From: Enterococcus haemoperoxidus ATCC BAA-382
Lineage (GTDB): Bacteria; Bacillota; Bacilli; Lactobacillales; Enterococcaceae
Assembly (NCBI RefSeq): GCF_000407165.1
Contig: NZ_KE136479.1
Coordinates: forward strand, 1,871,464 to 1,935,463
Length of the DNA stretch: 64,000 bases
Direction of reading: 5' to 3'
The number at the start of each line of letters is the position of its first letter. Within the stretch, counting starts at the first letter, position 1. Position numbers and translations under genes: made by a program. The notes under the pieces are model-generated. The model worked only from the letters and a program-made list of their open reading frames with translations. It made no database searches and had not been told where the DNA came from. Below, one piece after another: positions 18,060 to 26,209 of this stretch.

Positions 18060-19354
18060 TGCAAGCCCTCCATTCCCCCTGCATGCCCGCCGACTAGTGA
18101 TGCTCTTGAAATTGCTGTACCGCCAGATGAGACTGAACTGGCGTGAACCAACGAAACATAGCCAAAACGTTGCCGAATTTCGTCGATTAACTGGTCTAAT
18201 TTCAGTTCTTTCATTTGCTCATCTGGTTCATGAAATAAATCCAATTGTACATAAGTATTGTAATTCAGTTTGGAATACGTAATCCCAATATGTCGTACTT
18301 CTTCTCCGTGCCAATGTTGTCTAAAGATCGTCAAACAGTATTCAATCAACAACTTGCTACTGTTTGTTAATGGCACTTTCATTTGTCTTGAAAAACCAGA
18401 ACCGCCCGACTTACCTGCTTTAGAAAATCCCACAGACAAATGAACACATTCTGTCTGACAATTGGCTTTTCTAAGGCGCGCTGCTACTTGTTCCGCCATT
18501 TCTCTGATTACAACTTCGATCTCATCTTGTCTCAGATAATCCCGCATCAATATCTGAGAATTGTTATAGGAGCGTTCTTCTGGTATGTATTTTTCAGATA
18601 AGCGGCTGCGGTCAATACCATGCGCATGTGCATATAGCTGTTCACCAATGATTCCTAAATTTCTTTTAAGAGTATTTAAATCTGCATGGGCTAAATCATA
18701 TACAGAACGAATTCCTAGGTTATTTAAACGTTTGGCTAACCGGTGACCAATTCCCCACATCTCCGTCATTGATTCAATTGCCCAGACTTTTTCAGGAACA
18801 TTTTCATAATGCCACTCAGCTAACCGCTCATTATTGTGTTTTGCTTCGATATCCATCGCTAATTTGGCTAGCAAAGGATTATCACCAATTCCGATCGTGA
18901 TCGCTAGACCTGTTTCTTTTTTGATTCTTTGTTGAATGATTTTAGCTAACGCTCTGGGTGTTTCTCCGAACAATTTCCAACTGGCAGTTACGTCTAAAAA
19001 AGATTCATCGATCGAATAAATATGTAAATCTTCTTCTGCAACATATTCTTTATAGATTGCATTGATTTTCATGTTTTCTTTGATATATTCATTCATCCGA
19101 GGCGGCACGATCTCTAACTCTGGATGATCCGGCACATCATATTTTCGTGTCACATTGGTGATTCCCAGCACTTCTTTCGCTTTTGGTGAAGAGGCTAAAA
19201 CGAGGCCGCCAGTATTTTCAGCGTGACTCATCACAACGAGCATTTTTTCAAGTGGATCGTAGCCTCTAGCCACACATTCAACTGATGCATAAAAGGATTT
19301 CACGTCAATACAAAAAAGCACTCTTCTAGGTTCTTTTTCATAATCAAAAATCAT
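18056..19354 (-). CDS. Y-family DNA polymerase (UmuC/UvrX-like)
   Basis: A 432-residue translesion polymerase. The palm has CIDVKSFYASVECVARG (first metal-binding Asp) and YSIDESFLDVT (the second acidic pair). TIGIGDNPLLAKLAMD follows, then a helix-hairpin-helix region (MWGIGHRLAKRLNNLGI) and a little-finger domain. The N-terminal PRRVLFCIDVKSFYAS is typical of the plasmid/SOS-induced Gram-positive branch rather than of DinB. The ribosome site is AAGGAGAGG. The upstream promoter has a consensus LexA box between its hexamers, so damage induction is expected. Confidence 0.9.
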   Translation of the reverse strand: MIFDYEKEPRRVLFCIDVKSFYASVECVARGYDPLEKMLVVMSHAENTGGLVLASSPKAKEVLGITNVTRKYDVPDHPELEIVPPRMNEYIKENMKINAIYKEYVAEEDLHIYSIDESFLDVTASWKLFGETPRALAKIIQQRIKKETGLAITIGIGDNPLLAKLAMDIEAKHNNERLAEWHYENVPEKVWAIESMTEMWGIGHRLAKRLNNLGIRSVYDLAHADLNTLKRNLGIIGEQLYAHAHGIDRSRLSEKYIPEERSYNNSQILMRDYLRQDEIEVVIREMAEQVAARLRKANCQTECVHLSVGFSKAGKSGGSGFSRQMKVPLTNSSKLLIEYCLTIFRQHWHGEEVRHIGITYSKLNYNTYVQLDLFHEPDEQMKELKLDQLIDEIRQRFGYVSLVHASSVSSGGTAISRASLVGGHAGGMEGLQ

Positions 19355-19386
19355 AACTATCCTCTCCTTATTCTATTCCATAACCA

Positions 19387-19415
19387 ATTATACGAACGTA
19401 CGTTCCTTTTGTAAA
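19387..19415 (-). promoter_or_regulatory. LexA-controlled promoter of the Y-family polymerase operon
   Basis: On the minus strand TTTACA (19410-19415), a 17-base spacer and TATAAT (19387-19392) form a good sigma-A promoter. The spacer contains CGAACGTACGTTCC (19393-19406), a full match to the Gram-positive LexA/DinR box CGAACRNRYGTTYC. Confidence 0.9.
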
Positions 19416-19454
19416 GGGGAACAACTTTTTAAGTTTTAAAAATAGATAAATAAA

Positions 19455-19507
19455 AAAGAGCATATGCAATTATCAGTTTTTTTCTGATACTTGCATATGC
19501 TCTCTTA
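19455..19507 (-). terminator. Terminator closing the orphan-cassette region
   Basis: On the minus strand AAGAGAGCATATGCAA, an inner TATCAG/CTGATA stem and TTGCATATGCTCTTTTTT form a long hairpin with a T tail. It separates the cassette region from the SOS operon. Confidence 0.85.
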
Positions 19508-19522
19508 GTATTCAATACAGCT

Positions 19523-20074
19523 TCAACATAATGTCTTCATTACTGCAGCTTCTGATAGTTGTCCTATAAATAGTTCTTTTGAAGAAAAAGTATACATCTT
19601 ATTGAAGTCCATTTCTTCACAAATAAAATAGTCCCCTTTCTCCTTTGATTTCAATAATCTTAACGATTTTCTTTGTACCCTTATAGTCTTCATAGTCTTC
19701 TCTTTTTTTCCAACTACAAGTTTATTATATAAATAGTTATCATCTGAATACCAATACAACTCAGAAACCATAACTAGTTTAAGTTTTGTCGTTGCCCAAG
19801 TATGATAGTTATTTGTTATCAACGATTTAACTTGTAGTAACTTGATCAAAAAGACTAATGAAAGAAAGATTAGAGTTCCAGTAAAGATATTTGATACTAT
19901 ATCTTTCTATCCAAATACAAAATAATATAGATTGAATAATAATATTGATAACAGTAAGCAACTAGTGAATTTCCAAATCAATTTATTAATAAACAATAAT
20001 AATTTTCTTTTTACGATTGGTTCATATAGTAATATATCGTCTATTAAAATTTTTCTTTGTGATTCAAAATCCAT
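19523..20074 (-). pseudogene. Interrupted small membrane protein gene
   Basis: An ATG at 20074 opens a frame (MDFESQRKILIDDILLYEP...) with a hydrophobic helix that stops at a TAG (19907-19909). The same frame continues without a break through a second hydrophobic helix (TGTLIFLSLVFLIKLLQ) and a soluble C-terminal domain to 19523. Without the stop it would be a 183-residue protein with two membrane helices and a cytoplasmic tail. The downstream ORF from 19849 has no good start of its own. I do not recognise the family. Lying at the end of the cassette array, it could be a decayed immunity gene. Confidence 0.65.
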
Positions 20075-20201
20075 ATACAACAGCCCCTTTTAATTTAAAC
20101 TTATACAATCAATATTCCGAACAAGTAACTTCCAACACTAAGTTTAAATACAATTTTTATCTCTTTCGTCTTTATTTCATACATTTGTAAATTCATTTAG
20201 A

Positions 20202-20858
20202 CTACAAAAAGAACAGCCCACTCTCATTTGCAATTTTTTCGTATCTCTTTTTATCTTCTTCATTCTGAAAAACTAACGGTAAACTGATGTCATAATTTGT
20301 TTTTATAATTAAAGGAACAGTATTAAAATATAAACTACTCCACAAACATTCTCTTAAAAAACCTTTAAAAAACATAGTTAATAGATTAAGATCATCTATT
20401 AAATAAATGGTATTTTTACTAGTCTTTAGAATCTCAATTTGATTTAACAAGATATATTTATCTATTTGATCTAAGTATTTCTCTTGGTTTATCAGAAACT
20501 CCATTAAGGTTTGATTATTTTCAAAAGTTCCAAGATCGATGTAGCATTTTTCTTTATTTAATTCAAAAACTTTTTTTATAAAACAAAGAAATTTAGTTTC
20601 TTGATTTAGTTTGAAGTAGTCATTTGAAAGCAAATTTAACCGAGGATCTTCATTGGTCATCGGCTTATTAAAAATATCTAGTGCAACTTTTATATACATT
20701 TTTTTCGCTATGCTAAACAGCTCATCATAATTTTCAGATTGAGTATATAGATTCCATAATTTGCTATCAATACTCACAATATCACTATTGATTGGTTTAA
20801 TTATTGGAATACTACCATCTTCAAGTCTAATCTCTAAATTTATTTCCTTTTTCATCAT
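20202..20858 (-). CDS. Unknown protein, probable orphan immunity protein
   Basis: A 218-residue soluble, helix-rich, acidic protein of unknown family, without signal peptide or membrane segment. The assignment rests on position: its ATG overlaps the stop of a short toxin-tip remnant (20855-20938) by ATGA, the junction also seen at 22623-22626 and 33565-33568. Immunity proteins bind and block the tip of the toxin encoded just upstream. Here the tip is nearly gone, so the gene would only protect against the same toxin from other cells. Confidence 0.6.
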   Translation of the reverse strand: MMKKEINLEIRLEDGSIPIIKPINSDIVSIDSKLWNLYTQSENYDELFSIAKKMYIKVALDIFNKPMTNEDPRLNLLSNDYFKLNQETKFLCFIKKVFELNKEKCYIDLGTFENNQTLMEFLINQEKYLDQIDKYILLNQIEILKTSKNTIYLIDDLNLLTMFFKGFLRECLWSSLYFNTVPLIIKTNYDISLPLVFQNEEDKKRYEKIANESGLFFL

Positions 20859-20938
20859 AAGTGACTTCTCCCTTTTCTTTTCAAAACCTCTTTTGTTTTT
20901 AGGCCTTTCTTAGGAACTTCCGCCACGATTTGTTCCAT
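20855..20938 (-). pseudogene. Remnant of a toxin tip coupled to the 20858 gene
   Basis: A 27-residue lysine-rich frame (VPKKGLKTKEVLKRKGRSHL at its end) with its TGA sharing four bases with the next gene's ATG. Upstream it is cut by a truncated copy of spacer S. It is too short to judge a fold; the overlap and position suggest the last residues of a toxin. Confidence 0.4.
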
Positions 20939-20985
20939 TATTCTGGATTTTCAAACTCTATTTTTCAATTAAAAATCAGCTAGAT

Positions 20986-21104
20986 TTACTCAAGATTTTT
21001 TCTTACTTCAGTAATGGTCTTTTTGTGTATTATATTCTCTGTAGTATCATTTTTTTTGTTTAAAATAAAATAGATAGAGTCTTTATCTATATTTAAACTT
21101 ACTA
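20986..21104 (-). pseudogene. C-terminal remnant of a second copy of the 26674-27411 immunity gene
   Basis: The frame reads DSIYFILNKKNDTTENIIHK.. and ends at a TAA at 20986, against DCIYFILNKKNDTTENVIHK.. at the end of the 245-residue protein encoded at 26674-27411. About 35 codons match nearly exactly and DNA identity is obvious. The rest has been replaced by the gene at 21105-21545, which ends exactly where the remnant begins. Confidence 0.75.
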
Positions 21105-21545
21105 CTAATCTAATGTTGGATCAGCAGCAAACCAAGTAAAAATAGATTCCTCTTCTGGATTTCCCATGTTGAGCCAAGCTATATAAAATATTATTTCCTT
21201 AATATTAGTCTCTTTATTGAGGGTTAAGTCCATTCCATTATCCAAATAGAAATAATCAACACCAGTAATATCCCCTACCGTTCCTATACTCAATTTTAAA
21301 TTACCTTTAAAAAAACTTATTAATGACAAATTTTCTCCGGATTCAATTTCACTTTTTATCACTTCATTTTCATCAATATCTACGATGAACTTTACATTTT
21401 CAAAATTTTGAGTAAGTTTCAATGTAATACTGATTCGTTTATCAACTGAATAATTTTTACTATTAACTTTTAGTGATTTATAGCTATATTTCTTTTCTAT
21501 ATTATTTTCAAATAATCGAATATTTCCTAATGGGGTTTTCAACAT
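21105..21545 (-). CDS. Unknown protein, probable orphan immunity protein
   Basis: A 146-residue protein predicted to be mainly beta (alternating hydrophobic pattern, SITLKLTQNFENVKFIVDID), ending in FTWFAADPTLD. There is no signal peptide and I recognise no family. The stop falls at the edge of the immunity-gene remnant 20986-21104, so the two were joined by recombination. The ribosome site AGTAGGAGGACAG is strong. The role is inferred from the surrounding cassettes only. Confidence 0.55.
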   Translation of the reverse strand: MLKTPLGNIRLFENNIEKKYSYKSLKVNSKNYSVDKRISITLKLTQNFENVKFIVDIDENEVIKSEIESGENLSLISFFKGNLKLSIGTVGDITGVDYFYLDNGMDLTLNKETNIKEIIFYIAWLNMGNPEEESIFTWFAADPTLD

Positions 21546-21682
21546 AAAAACTGTCCTCCTACTATTTTAGCGGCATATATGTCTCAGTATTTTTATAGGA
21601 AAAGTAGAATAAAGAAATATCTTTGACTCTCTAATCTACTCATAACTATTCCTTTCAACATTGCATTCTTTAATAATTGAAA

Positions 21683-22156
21683 TTAGTCTTCACTATTATA
21701 CTTTTCTAAATCACAAGCGAATGGATAATATTTTTTTAAACTTTCAATGATTTTGTCATTCTTACTTATTACAATAAGTGTATTCCCATCCCATTCTACT
21801 ATCTCAAACTCTGCCAGAGGATTTTGCAAAGTCAACGGTACTTCCCAAAATCCTTTATACCCATTTGCAAATGGTAATGGATAAGTTAGCACTTCTTCCT
21901 TTTTAATATTTTTTTCAAAAGCAGAAAATACTCCCCAAATCCAATAACCATCATCCTTACTTATTAATTCAGAAAGTTTTTCTCCCTTTATCCATGTATA
22001 TGATTCATTGAAAAAAGGTGTATCATTTTGTGATACAAACTCGCTATTTGTAATTAACCAGTTATATTCATTTTCTATATTTCCTATTGCTTTGAAAACA
22101 TCAGATAATCGAGAAAAATTTTCTTCGTGTTTAAAAACAACTATTCCTTTCATCAT
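21683..22156 (-). CDS. DUF2691-like protein, tandem paralogue (probable immunity)
   Basis: A 157-residue protein clearly related to its upstream neighbour at 22153-22626: both have YNWLIT near residue 32, an FxWGVFSxFxKNI block, an LPxANGYxGFW block, NPLAExExVxWD and a C-terminal VISKNxKII. The layout (short alpha/beta protein with NWxI and an acidic middle) resembles the uncharacterised DUF2691 family. Its ATG overlaps the stop of the paralogue by four bases. I infer that tandem duplication of an immunity gene gave two variants that may recognise different toxin alleles. Confidence 0.6.
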   Translation of the reverse strand: MMKGIVVFKHEENFSRLSDVFKAIGNIENEYNWLITNSEFVSQNDTPFFNESYTWIKGEKLSELISKDDGYWIWGVFSAFEKNIKKEEVLTYPLPFANGYKGFWEVPLTLQNPLAEFEIVEWDGNTLIVISKNDKIIESLKKYYPFACDLEKYNSED

Positions 22157-22626
22157 TTATCAATATACTCTTTCAGACTTTCTGTGTGAAGAAATTTTTG
22201 TTGAATATCTGTAATGATTTTTTTATTTTTGCTTATGGCTAAAAATAAACTACTATCCCAAGAAACTAATTCAACTTCTGCTAACGGATGTTGGATATTT
22301 GTCTCATGTGACCAAAAACCGATATATCCATTTGCATAGGGTAAGTTATTTTCAAGAATTTTTTTCTTTGAAATATTTTTTGGAAACCCAGAAAATACTC
22401 CCCAAATAAACTGAATATCATTATTTTCTACTATTCTCATCAAGTTTTCGTTGTCTAACCAAATATAATCTTCATTTGGTTTGATCAAATCGTCCGGATA
22501 ATAGTTACATTCATAATCAGTAATAAGCCAATTATACTGATTATCTTTTTTAATCGCTTCAAATATATATTTCATATTTGTAAAATAACCGCAAGGAAAT
22601 TCTTTTACTACAATTGCTTCTATCAT
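22153..22626 (-). CDS. DUF2691-like protein, immunity candidate coupled to a toxin-tip remnant
   Basis: A 157-residue protein, paralogue of the next gene. The frame is open to 22647, but the ATG at 22626 (MIEAIVVKEF) follows a GGTGTGAG site and overlaps the TGA of the toxin tip at 22623-22739 by four bases. This coupling is the typical toxin-immunity arrangement. Shared blocks with the downstream paralogue are FIWGVFSGFPKNI and LPYANGYIGFW. No catalytic motif is seen. Confidence 0.6.
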   Translation of the reverse strand: MIEAIVVKEFPCGYFTNMKYIFEAIKKDNQYNWLITDYECNYYPDDLIKPNEDYIWLDNENLMRIVENNDIQFIWGVFSGFPKNISKKKILENNLPYANGYIGFWSHETNIQHPLAEVELVSWDSSLFLAISKNKKIITDIQQKFLHTESLKEYIDK

Positions 22627-22739
22627 TTTCTCACACCATCTTTCCAAGTATGTTCATGAGGTACTTCTGGATGTCTTGTTGGATTTCCATGGTCATCATA
22701 ATCGATATCTTGTCGTAATTGCCTTGTAGGAAATTTCTT
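22623..22739 (-). pseudogene. Toxin tip remnant (DYDDHGNPTRHP type)
   Basis: About 38 codons encode the end of a toxin: RQDIDYDDHGNPTRHPEVPH followed by EHTWKDGVRK. The pattern of a histidine-rich, proline-rich tail after an IDYDDHGNP stretch recurs in C-terminal tips of RHS and LXG toxins; the enzyme class cannot be judged from the tail. It begins abruptly at the edge of repeat R, copy 1, so everything upstream is lost. The TGA overlaps the immunity ATG. Confidence 0.65.
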
Positions 22740-22990
22740 TTTATGTTTAATTTCCTTTTATGAGATTTCCATTCAATCCTACAAGTTTATGTCTTTGTTT
22801 AAATTACAATTTTTTATGTATACAGTCAGAGTAAACTATAATTGCTGTAGTTACTCTGACTTTTGTAATCTCTTTATTACAGACTAGAAACCAAATTTAT
22901 TTAAGTATATTCAATAAATTTATTGATTTCCTTTTAAAAAATATTTCTGTTCGTTCAATTAAATCATTGTAGGGATTACCTGTTACTACC
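22738..22990 (-). repeat. Spacer repeat R, copy 1 (with decayed immunity 3' end)
   Basis: It shares a long stretch with 31312-31560 and 32749-33004: TTTAATTTCCTTTTA, CATTCAATCCTA, TTTATGTCTTTGTTTAAATT and a hairpin GTCAGAGTAA/TTACTCTGAC (22825-22860) that acts as terminator for the gene upstream on the minus strand. The part 22895-22990 is a decayed 3' end of the immunity gene kept intact at 31474-31878. Confidence 0.8.
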
Positions 22991-23055
22991 AATTCTTTAT
23001 AACTTTAAATAATTTTGCTACATACAAAAATGGTATATCTGCATTACAACTTCTA

Positions 23056-23577
23056 TTAGTTTTTTATTTTAGTTAAAAGGATTAGTTGTTCTGTTGCGCT
23101 CCAATTCGGCTGAACACGGTTTTTTGAATACCAAAGAAAACCACCTCTTATCCAATTTTCACGCCATTTTTGTATTCCTTTGTTTTTATTTGGATAATCG
23201 TCCAAGCCAAATTGAAAACCACAACATGGACAAATATCATCTGAAGGGTAGCCATATTCTTCATCGTAAGCTGGTTCAAATAATCCATCAAACTCACAGA
23301 CTGGACAACTATTTTTTATCACATCACTCTTTTTATAAACGACTCCAATCTCTTTTAATTGTTTTTCTACATTCCAATTTTCTGGACAATCAGGAATATA
23401 CCAAAAAGGACACCCCTTTTCTATCCAAGATTCTCTCCACCCATCATGAGAAATTCCTTTATCATCATCTTCACCAAATTGAAAGCCGCAACAAGAACAA
23501 ACTTCTCTTGATGGATAATCTTTTCCATACGATTCCATTTCCAAACCCTTGTAACCACAAATAGTACATGTATACAT
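23056..23577 (-). CDS. Double CPCC-domain protein, immunity candidate
   Basis: A 173-residue protein made of two cysteine-rich CPCC-family units. Unit one (about 1-75) has CTICGYKGLE and VCSCCGFQFG; unit two (about 85-160) has CPVCEFDGLFEP and ICPCCGFQFGLDD, each followed by a W(R)ExW segment. The paired CxxC motifs suggest zinc binding. A single-unit relative lies at 30939-31217. Both follow toxin tips of the same family (FGSYNRDGS / IVDKNGNIKTYFKP types), which supports a role as the cognate immunity proteins. Two units in one chain is an oddity. Confidence 0.7.
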   Translation of the reverse strand: MYTCTICGYKGLEMESYGKDYPSREVCSCCGFQFGEDDDKGISHDGWRESWIEKGCPFWYIPDCPENWNVEKQLKEIGVVYKKSDVIKNSCPVCEFDGLFEPAYDEEYGYPSDDICPCCGFQFGLDDYPNKNKGIQKWRENWIRGGFLWYSKNRVQPNWSATEQLILLTKIKN

Positions 23578-23601
23578 TACTTATCAACCTCCGATTTCAA
23601 A

Positions 23602-24148
23602 TTATTTTCCTGGTTGCTTATCCCAATAGGCTTTTCCTTTTTCAGGTTTAAATATAGTTCTACTACTACCATCTCTATTATATGAGCCAAAAAGACCTGT
23701 CGTCTCATCATAAACCCTTGTTACTCCCTTATCGTCCGTTTTACTATTGATACTACCTCTTCTATTATATAAATCACGTGCTTTCTTCGCATAATCATCC
23801 ATATTTTTTGAATTTGTTTCTGCTCCATGTCAATCATAATGATCTTCTAAAATCCTAGAATTCCCCCAATCATTCGCTCTAGCAATATCCTCAATATTTT
23901 TTTCTTGCACTTTCTGAATATAATCCCCAATAAACCAGCTAACTATCCCATTAGCGAGGTCTTGTACACTTGGGACTTTCGGTAAAGATGGGAATGAGAA
24001 GTTTTCAGTATCTAGATCTGGTTTAGGTATCGTCGTTACAGGTGGGACTACTGGTACTCTTGGAATGGGAATCACGAATGCCATTCCTACAACAAGTCCT
24101 GAATTACTTCTTGCTCATTTCCTGTCGGCCATATCACATTTTTATTTG
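23602..24148 (-). pseudogene. Orphan toxin tip with RHS linker, broken by a nonsense codon
   Basis: The segment begins in RHS linker sequence (FVIPIPRVPVVPPV at 24084 downward, FPSLPKVPSVQDLANGIV, WFIGDYIQK) and runs into a toxin tip, ILEDHYD, a TGA at 23830-23832, then HGAETNSKNMDDYAKKARDL and YDETTGLFGSYNRDGSSRTI, FKPEKGKAYWDKQPGK. The live RHS tip has LEDHFDRHGEE at the same place with AGA for Arg, so one base (AGA to TGA) broke this copy. A further TGA lies near 24130. Two ORFs result (23830-24084 and 23602-23802). The intact family is a short RHS/WapA-type toxin tip; its activity is unknown to me. Confidence 0.8.
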
Positions 24149-24182
24149 GAATATTTTTAGCTCAGAGTTATTTGATATTATG

Positions 24183-24228
24183 TATAGCTAAAATAGAGAA
24201 AATTCTCCATTTTAGCTTTTTTCTACTC
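24183..24228. terminator. Terminator-like hairpin after the 24243 gene
   Basis: AGCTAAAATAGAGAA and TTCTCCATTTTAGCT pair with one mismatch, and T runs follow on the plus strand side. It separates two cassettes. Confidence 0.65.
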
Positions 24229-24242
24229 CTCTTAACTAAACT

Positions 24243-24653
24243 CTACAAAGTTTTTTTCATATGTTCGTACAAATTTGGGATATCCTCTATCGCTAAATCA
24301 CAAATTCGTTCAAAAGTTTCTTGATCAGTTAAATTTTTATAATTGAGATAATCATCATAACTAGATTTTTGGTTGTCCATTGTTATTCTTGCTATTTTAG
24401 GAATGATTTCATAGTTTTTTCTTGACGGCGCAGACGGTCCGCAACGCCACTCCAAGTTTCCTTTAAATGACTTTACACTATTTTTAATTTTTTCATAATC
24501 ACCTCGCTCGTTTTTATCTTTAACTAATTGAAAATATAGAGCAGGAATTTCATAATAAAAATCATTACGTTGGTACATGGGCAATCTTCTCTGTCGTACA
24601 TTAAATTTTTTCTTTATAAGATTAGCTAATTTATAGTCCTCATCTGAATCCAT
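24243..24653 (-). CDS. Unknown protein, probable immunity for the papain-like tip
   Basis: A 136-residue, highly charged, soluble protein of unknown family, with IKKKFNVRQRRLPMYQRNDF near the start and a helical C terminus. It lies 12 bases after the papain-like toxin tip (24666-25043) on the same strand and ends in its own hairpin terminator. The role comes from this position only. Confidence 0.6.
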   Translation of the reverse strand: MDSDEDYKLANLIKKKFNVRQRRLPMYQRNDFYYEIPALYFQLVKDKNERGDYEKIKNSVKSFKGNLEWRCGPSAPSRKNYEIIPKIARITMDNQKSSYDDYLNYKNLTDQETFERICDLAIEDIPNLYEHMKKTL

Positions 24654-24665
24654 TTCATTACTCCT

Positions 24666-25043
24666 TTACAATTTAGCTTCAAATACATTAATCCCTTGTG
24701 AATTTAGGCTATTAATTTCTTTAAAATACATATCTTTGGAAACTGGCACGGAAGAATAACGTGGATCATATATCATATTATTATATGAATATACAAAATG
24801 ATAATCGAATTGTTCTATCTGACCATACTCTGGTATTGACACTTGTCCACCATCTTTAGAAGTAATGTTATAAACTTTTCCATTTCTGTTTATTTCTACT
24901 AAGTCCTCGGCTATCTCCTCACAATCAATATTGGTATTAGTTTTATAACTCGGTTTATTCATTCCTTGCTCAAGAGCTTTATCTGTTTCTTGCTCTTTGG
25001 ATTTATTCTTTGTGCTATTATCTTCTCTTAAATTCCCTACCAT
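24666..25043 (-). CDS. Orphan toxin tip, papain-like cysteine peptidase type
   Basis: The 125-residue ORF is the end of a longer open frame that continues back to about 25343 and encodes RHS core remnant (SGNADWWSKAWN), then VRIKKVCDTADKKWTG and a second linker type (FIPGGGAIGLLGKAKNTLDW). The tip has DCEEIAEDLV with a candidate nucleophile Cys, FDYHFVYSYNNMIYDPR with a His and a following Asp, and a helical end: the order and spacing of papain-like (Tox-PL type) toxins. Residues between RSGN and the linker are deleted compared with the live RHS gene. There is no convincing start codon, so it is probably a silent donor. Confidence 0.65.
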   Translation of the reverse strand: MVGNLREDNSTKNKSKEQETDKALEQGMNKPSYKTNTNIDCEEIAEDLVEINRNGKVYNITSKDGGQVSIPEYGQIEQFDYHFVYSYNNMIYDPRYSSVPVSKDMYFKEINSLNSQGINVFEAKL

Positions 25044-25406
25044 TTCACCTACTGATGCAAATATCTTCCCAATACCAATAGCATTCTTTGCCCAATCTAA
25101 CGTATTCTTCGCTTTTCCCAGTAAACCTATTGCGCCTCCGCCAGGGATAAAGAGAACTTCATTTTTAATTATTTTAGATTTGCCATATTTCTTCTCGAAC
25201 TCTTTTAACTGCTCTTCGCTACTTTTCTTACCTGTCCATTTCTTATCCGCCGTATCGCAAACTTTCTTGATTCGAACTGTAGCTGCTGCTCGTGTCGCTT
25301 TATTCCAAGCTTTAGACCACCAATCAGCGTTTCCGCTGCAACATCATTTTTCCTACGCACAAAACTGAATAAACAGATTAATTATTTCACTAGATTTTAC
25401 GTACAA

Positions 25407-25445
25407 ATTGGAGTAAGCTATAAAAAAACTTACCCCAACTTTTTG
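25407..25445 (-). terminator. Cassette terminator, hairpin type T, copy 1
   Basis: TTGGAGTAAG and CTTACCCCAA pair around an A-rich loop. Related hairpins lie at 28078-28115 and 30838-30878, each downstream of an immunity gene. Confidence 0.7.
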
Positions 25446-25484
25446 GAACTATTTGAACCATTATCATTTATATTACTATTCTTT

Positions 25485-26195
25485 CTACTTCACAATACTT
25501 CCATTAACAATTGATTTTAAACTATCTGGTGAATAAAGATAATCTAAATCTATTTCAAAATCAGTTGGCTTTTCATTCAAAATAATATCGTTCAACTTTT
25601 CAATACTTTCATATAGAAACTTCTCTAGTTCAATATTTTTCTTTTGCTTTCCCCACAAACTTTCAATTATTCCCCAATCAAAACATCGCATGACTCTCAG
25701 TTGGTTAGCACCTGACCAATCTGGATTTATTTCATCACTTAAAATAATTCCATCAGAAACTAAATTGTCTAACTGCTTTAAAATTCTAATTATTTTAGAA
25801 TTATTTGAAACTACAATATTATTATTTTCGATTGAAGGATATGTGTTTAAAAGTCCTTCTCTCTCTTTTACACCTTCTCTTATTCCAGCAATATCTACTT
25901 TTTTATTCCAATAAACTTTTCTAATTATAAAAAATGTGTTCTCATCAAATTCTTCTCTTTCATCTGAATAAATAGAAAAACTAATTAAATCACTATTTGG
26001 AACTTCTCTAACCACTTGAAAAATAAGCTCACATTTTATTTTGTTACTCTCACTTACTACGATAATTTTTGCTGGTTCTTTTATATAATATTCTACAATT
26101 TCTTCATATCTAACCATCGGTATTCGAGAAAAAGAAGTACTATATTCTCTAATCATTTTTCCATTAGTTAGCTCTTTAGGTCTTGTATTATCCAT
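25485..26195 (-). CDS. Unknown protein, probable immunity for the 26210-26560 tip
   Basis: A 236-residue soluble protein of unknown family. The N-terminal half looks beta-rich (AKIIVVSESNKIKCELIFQVV), the C-terminal half helical (ESLWGKQKKNIELEKFLYES). It has no signal peptide. It starts 14 bases after the stop of a toxin tip on the same strand and is followed by hairpin T, so it forms a complete tip-immunity cassette. Confidence 0.6.
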   Translation of the reverse strand: MDNTRPKELTNGKMIREYSTSFSRIPMVRYEEIVEYYIKEPAKIIVVSESNKIKCELIFQVVREVPNSDLISFSIYSDEREEFDENTFFIIRKVYWNKKVDIAGIREGVKEREGLLNTYPSIENNNIVVSNNSKIIRILKQLDNLVSDGIILSDEINPDWSGANQLRVMRCFDWGIIESLWGKQKKNIELEKFLYESIEKLNDIILNEKPTDFEIDLDYLYSPDSLKSIVNGSIVK

Positions 26196-26209
26196 TTTCT
26201 TCTCCTTTA

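Noticed and set aside
19907-19909. Programmed read-through or amber recoding of the TAG
   Set aside because: No flanking recoding signal; simple inactivation is more likely.
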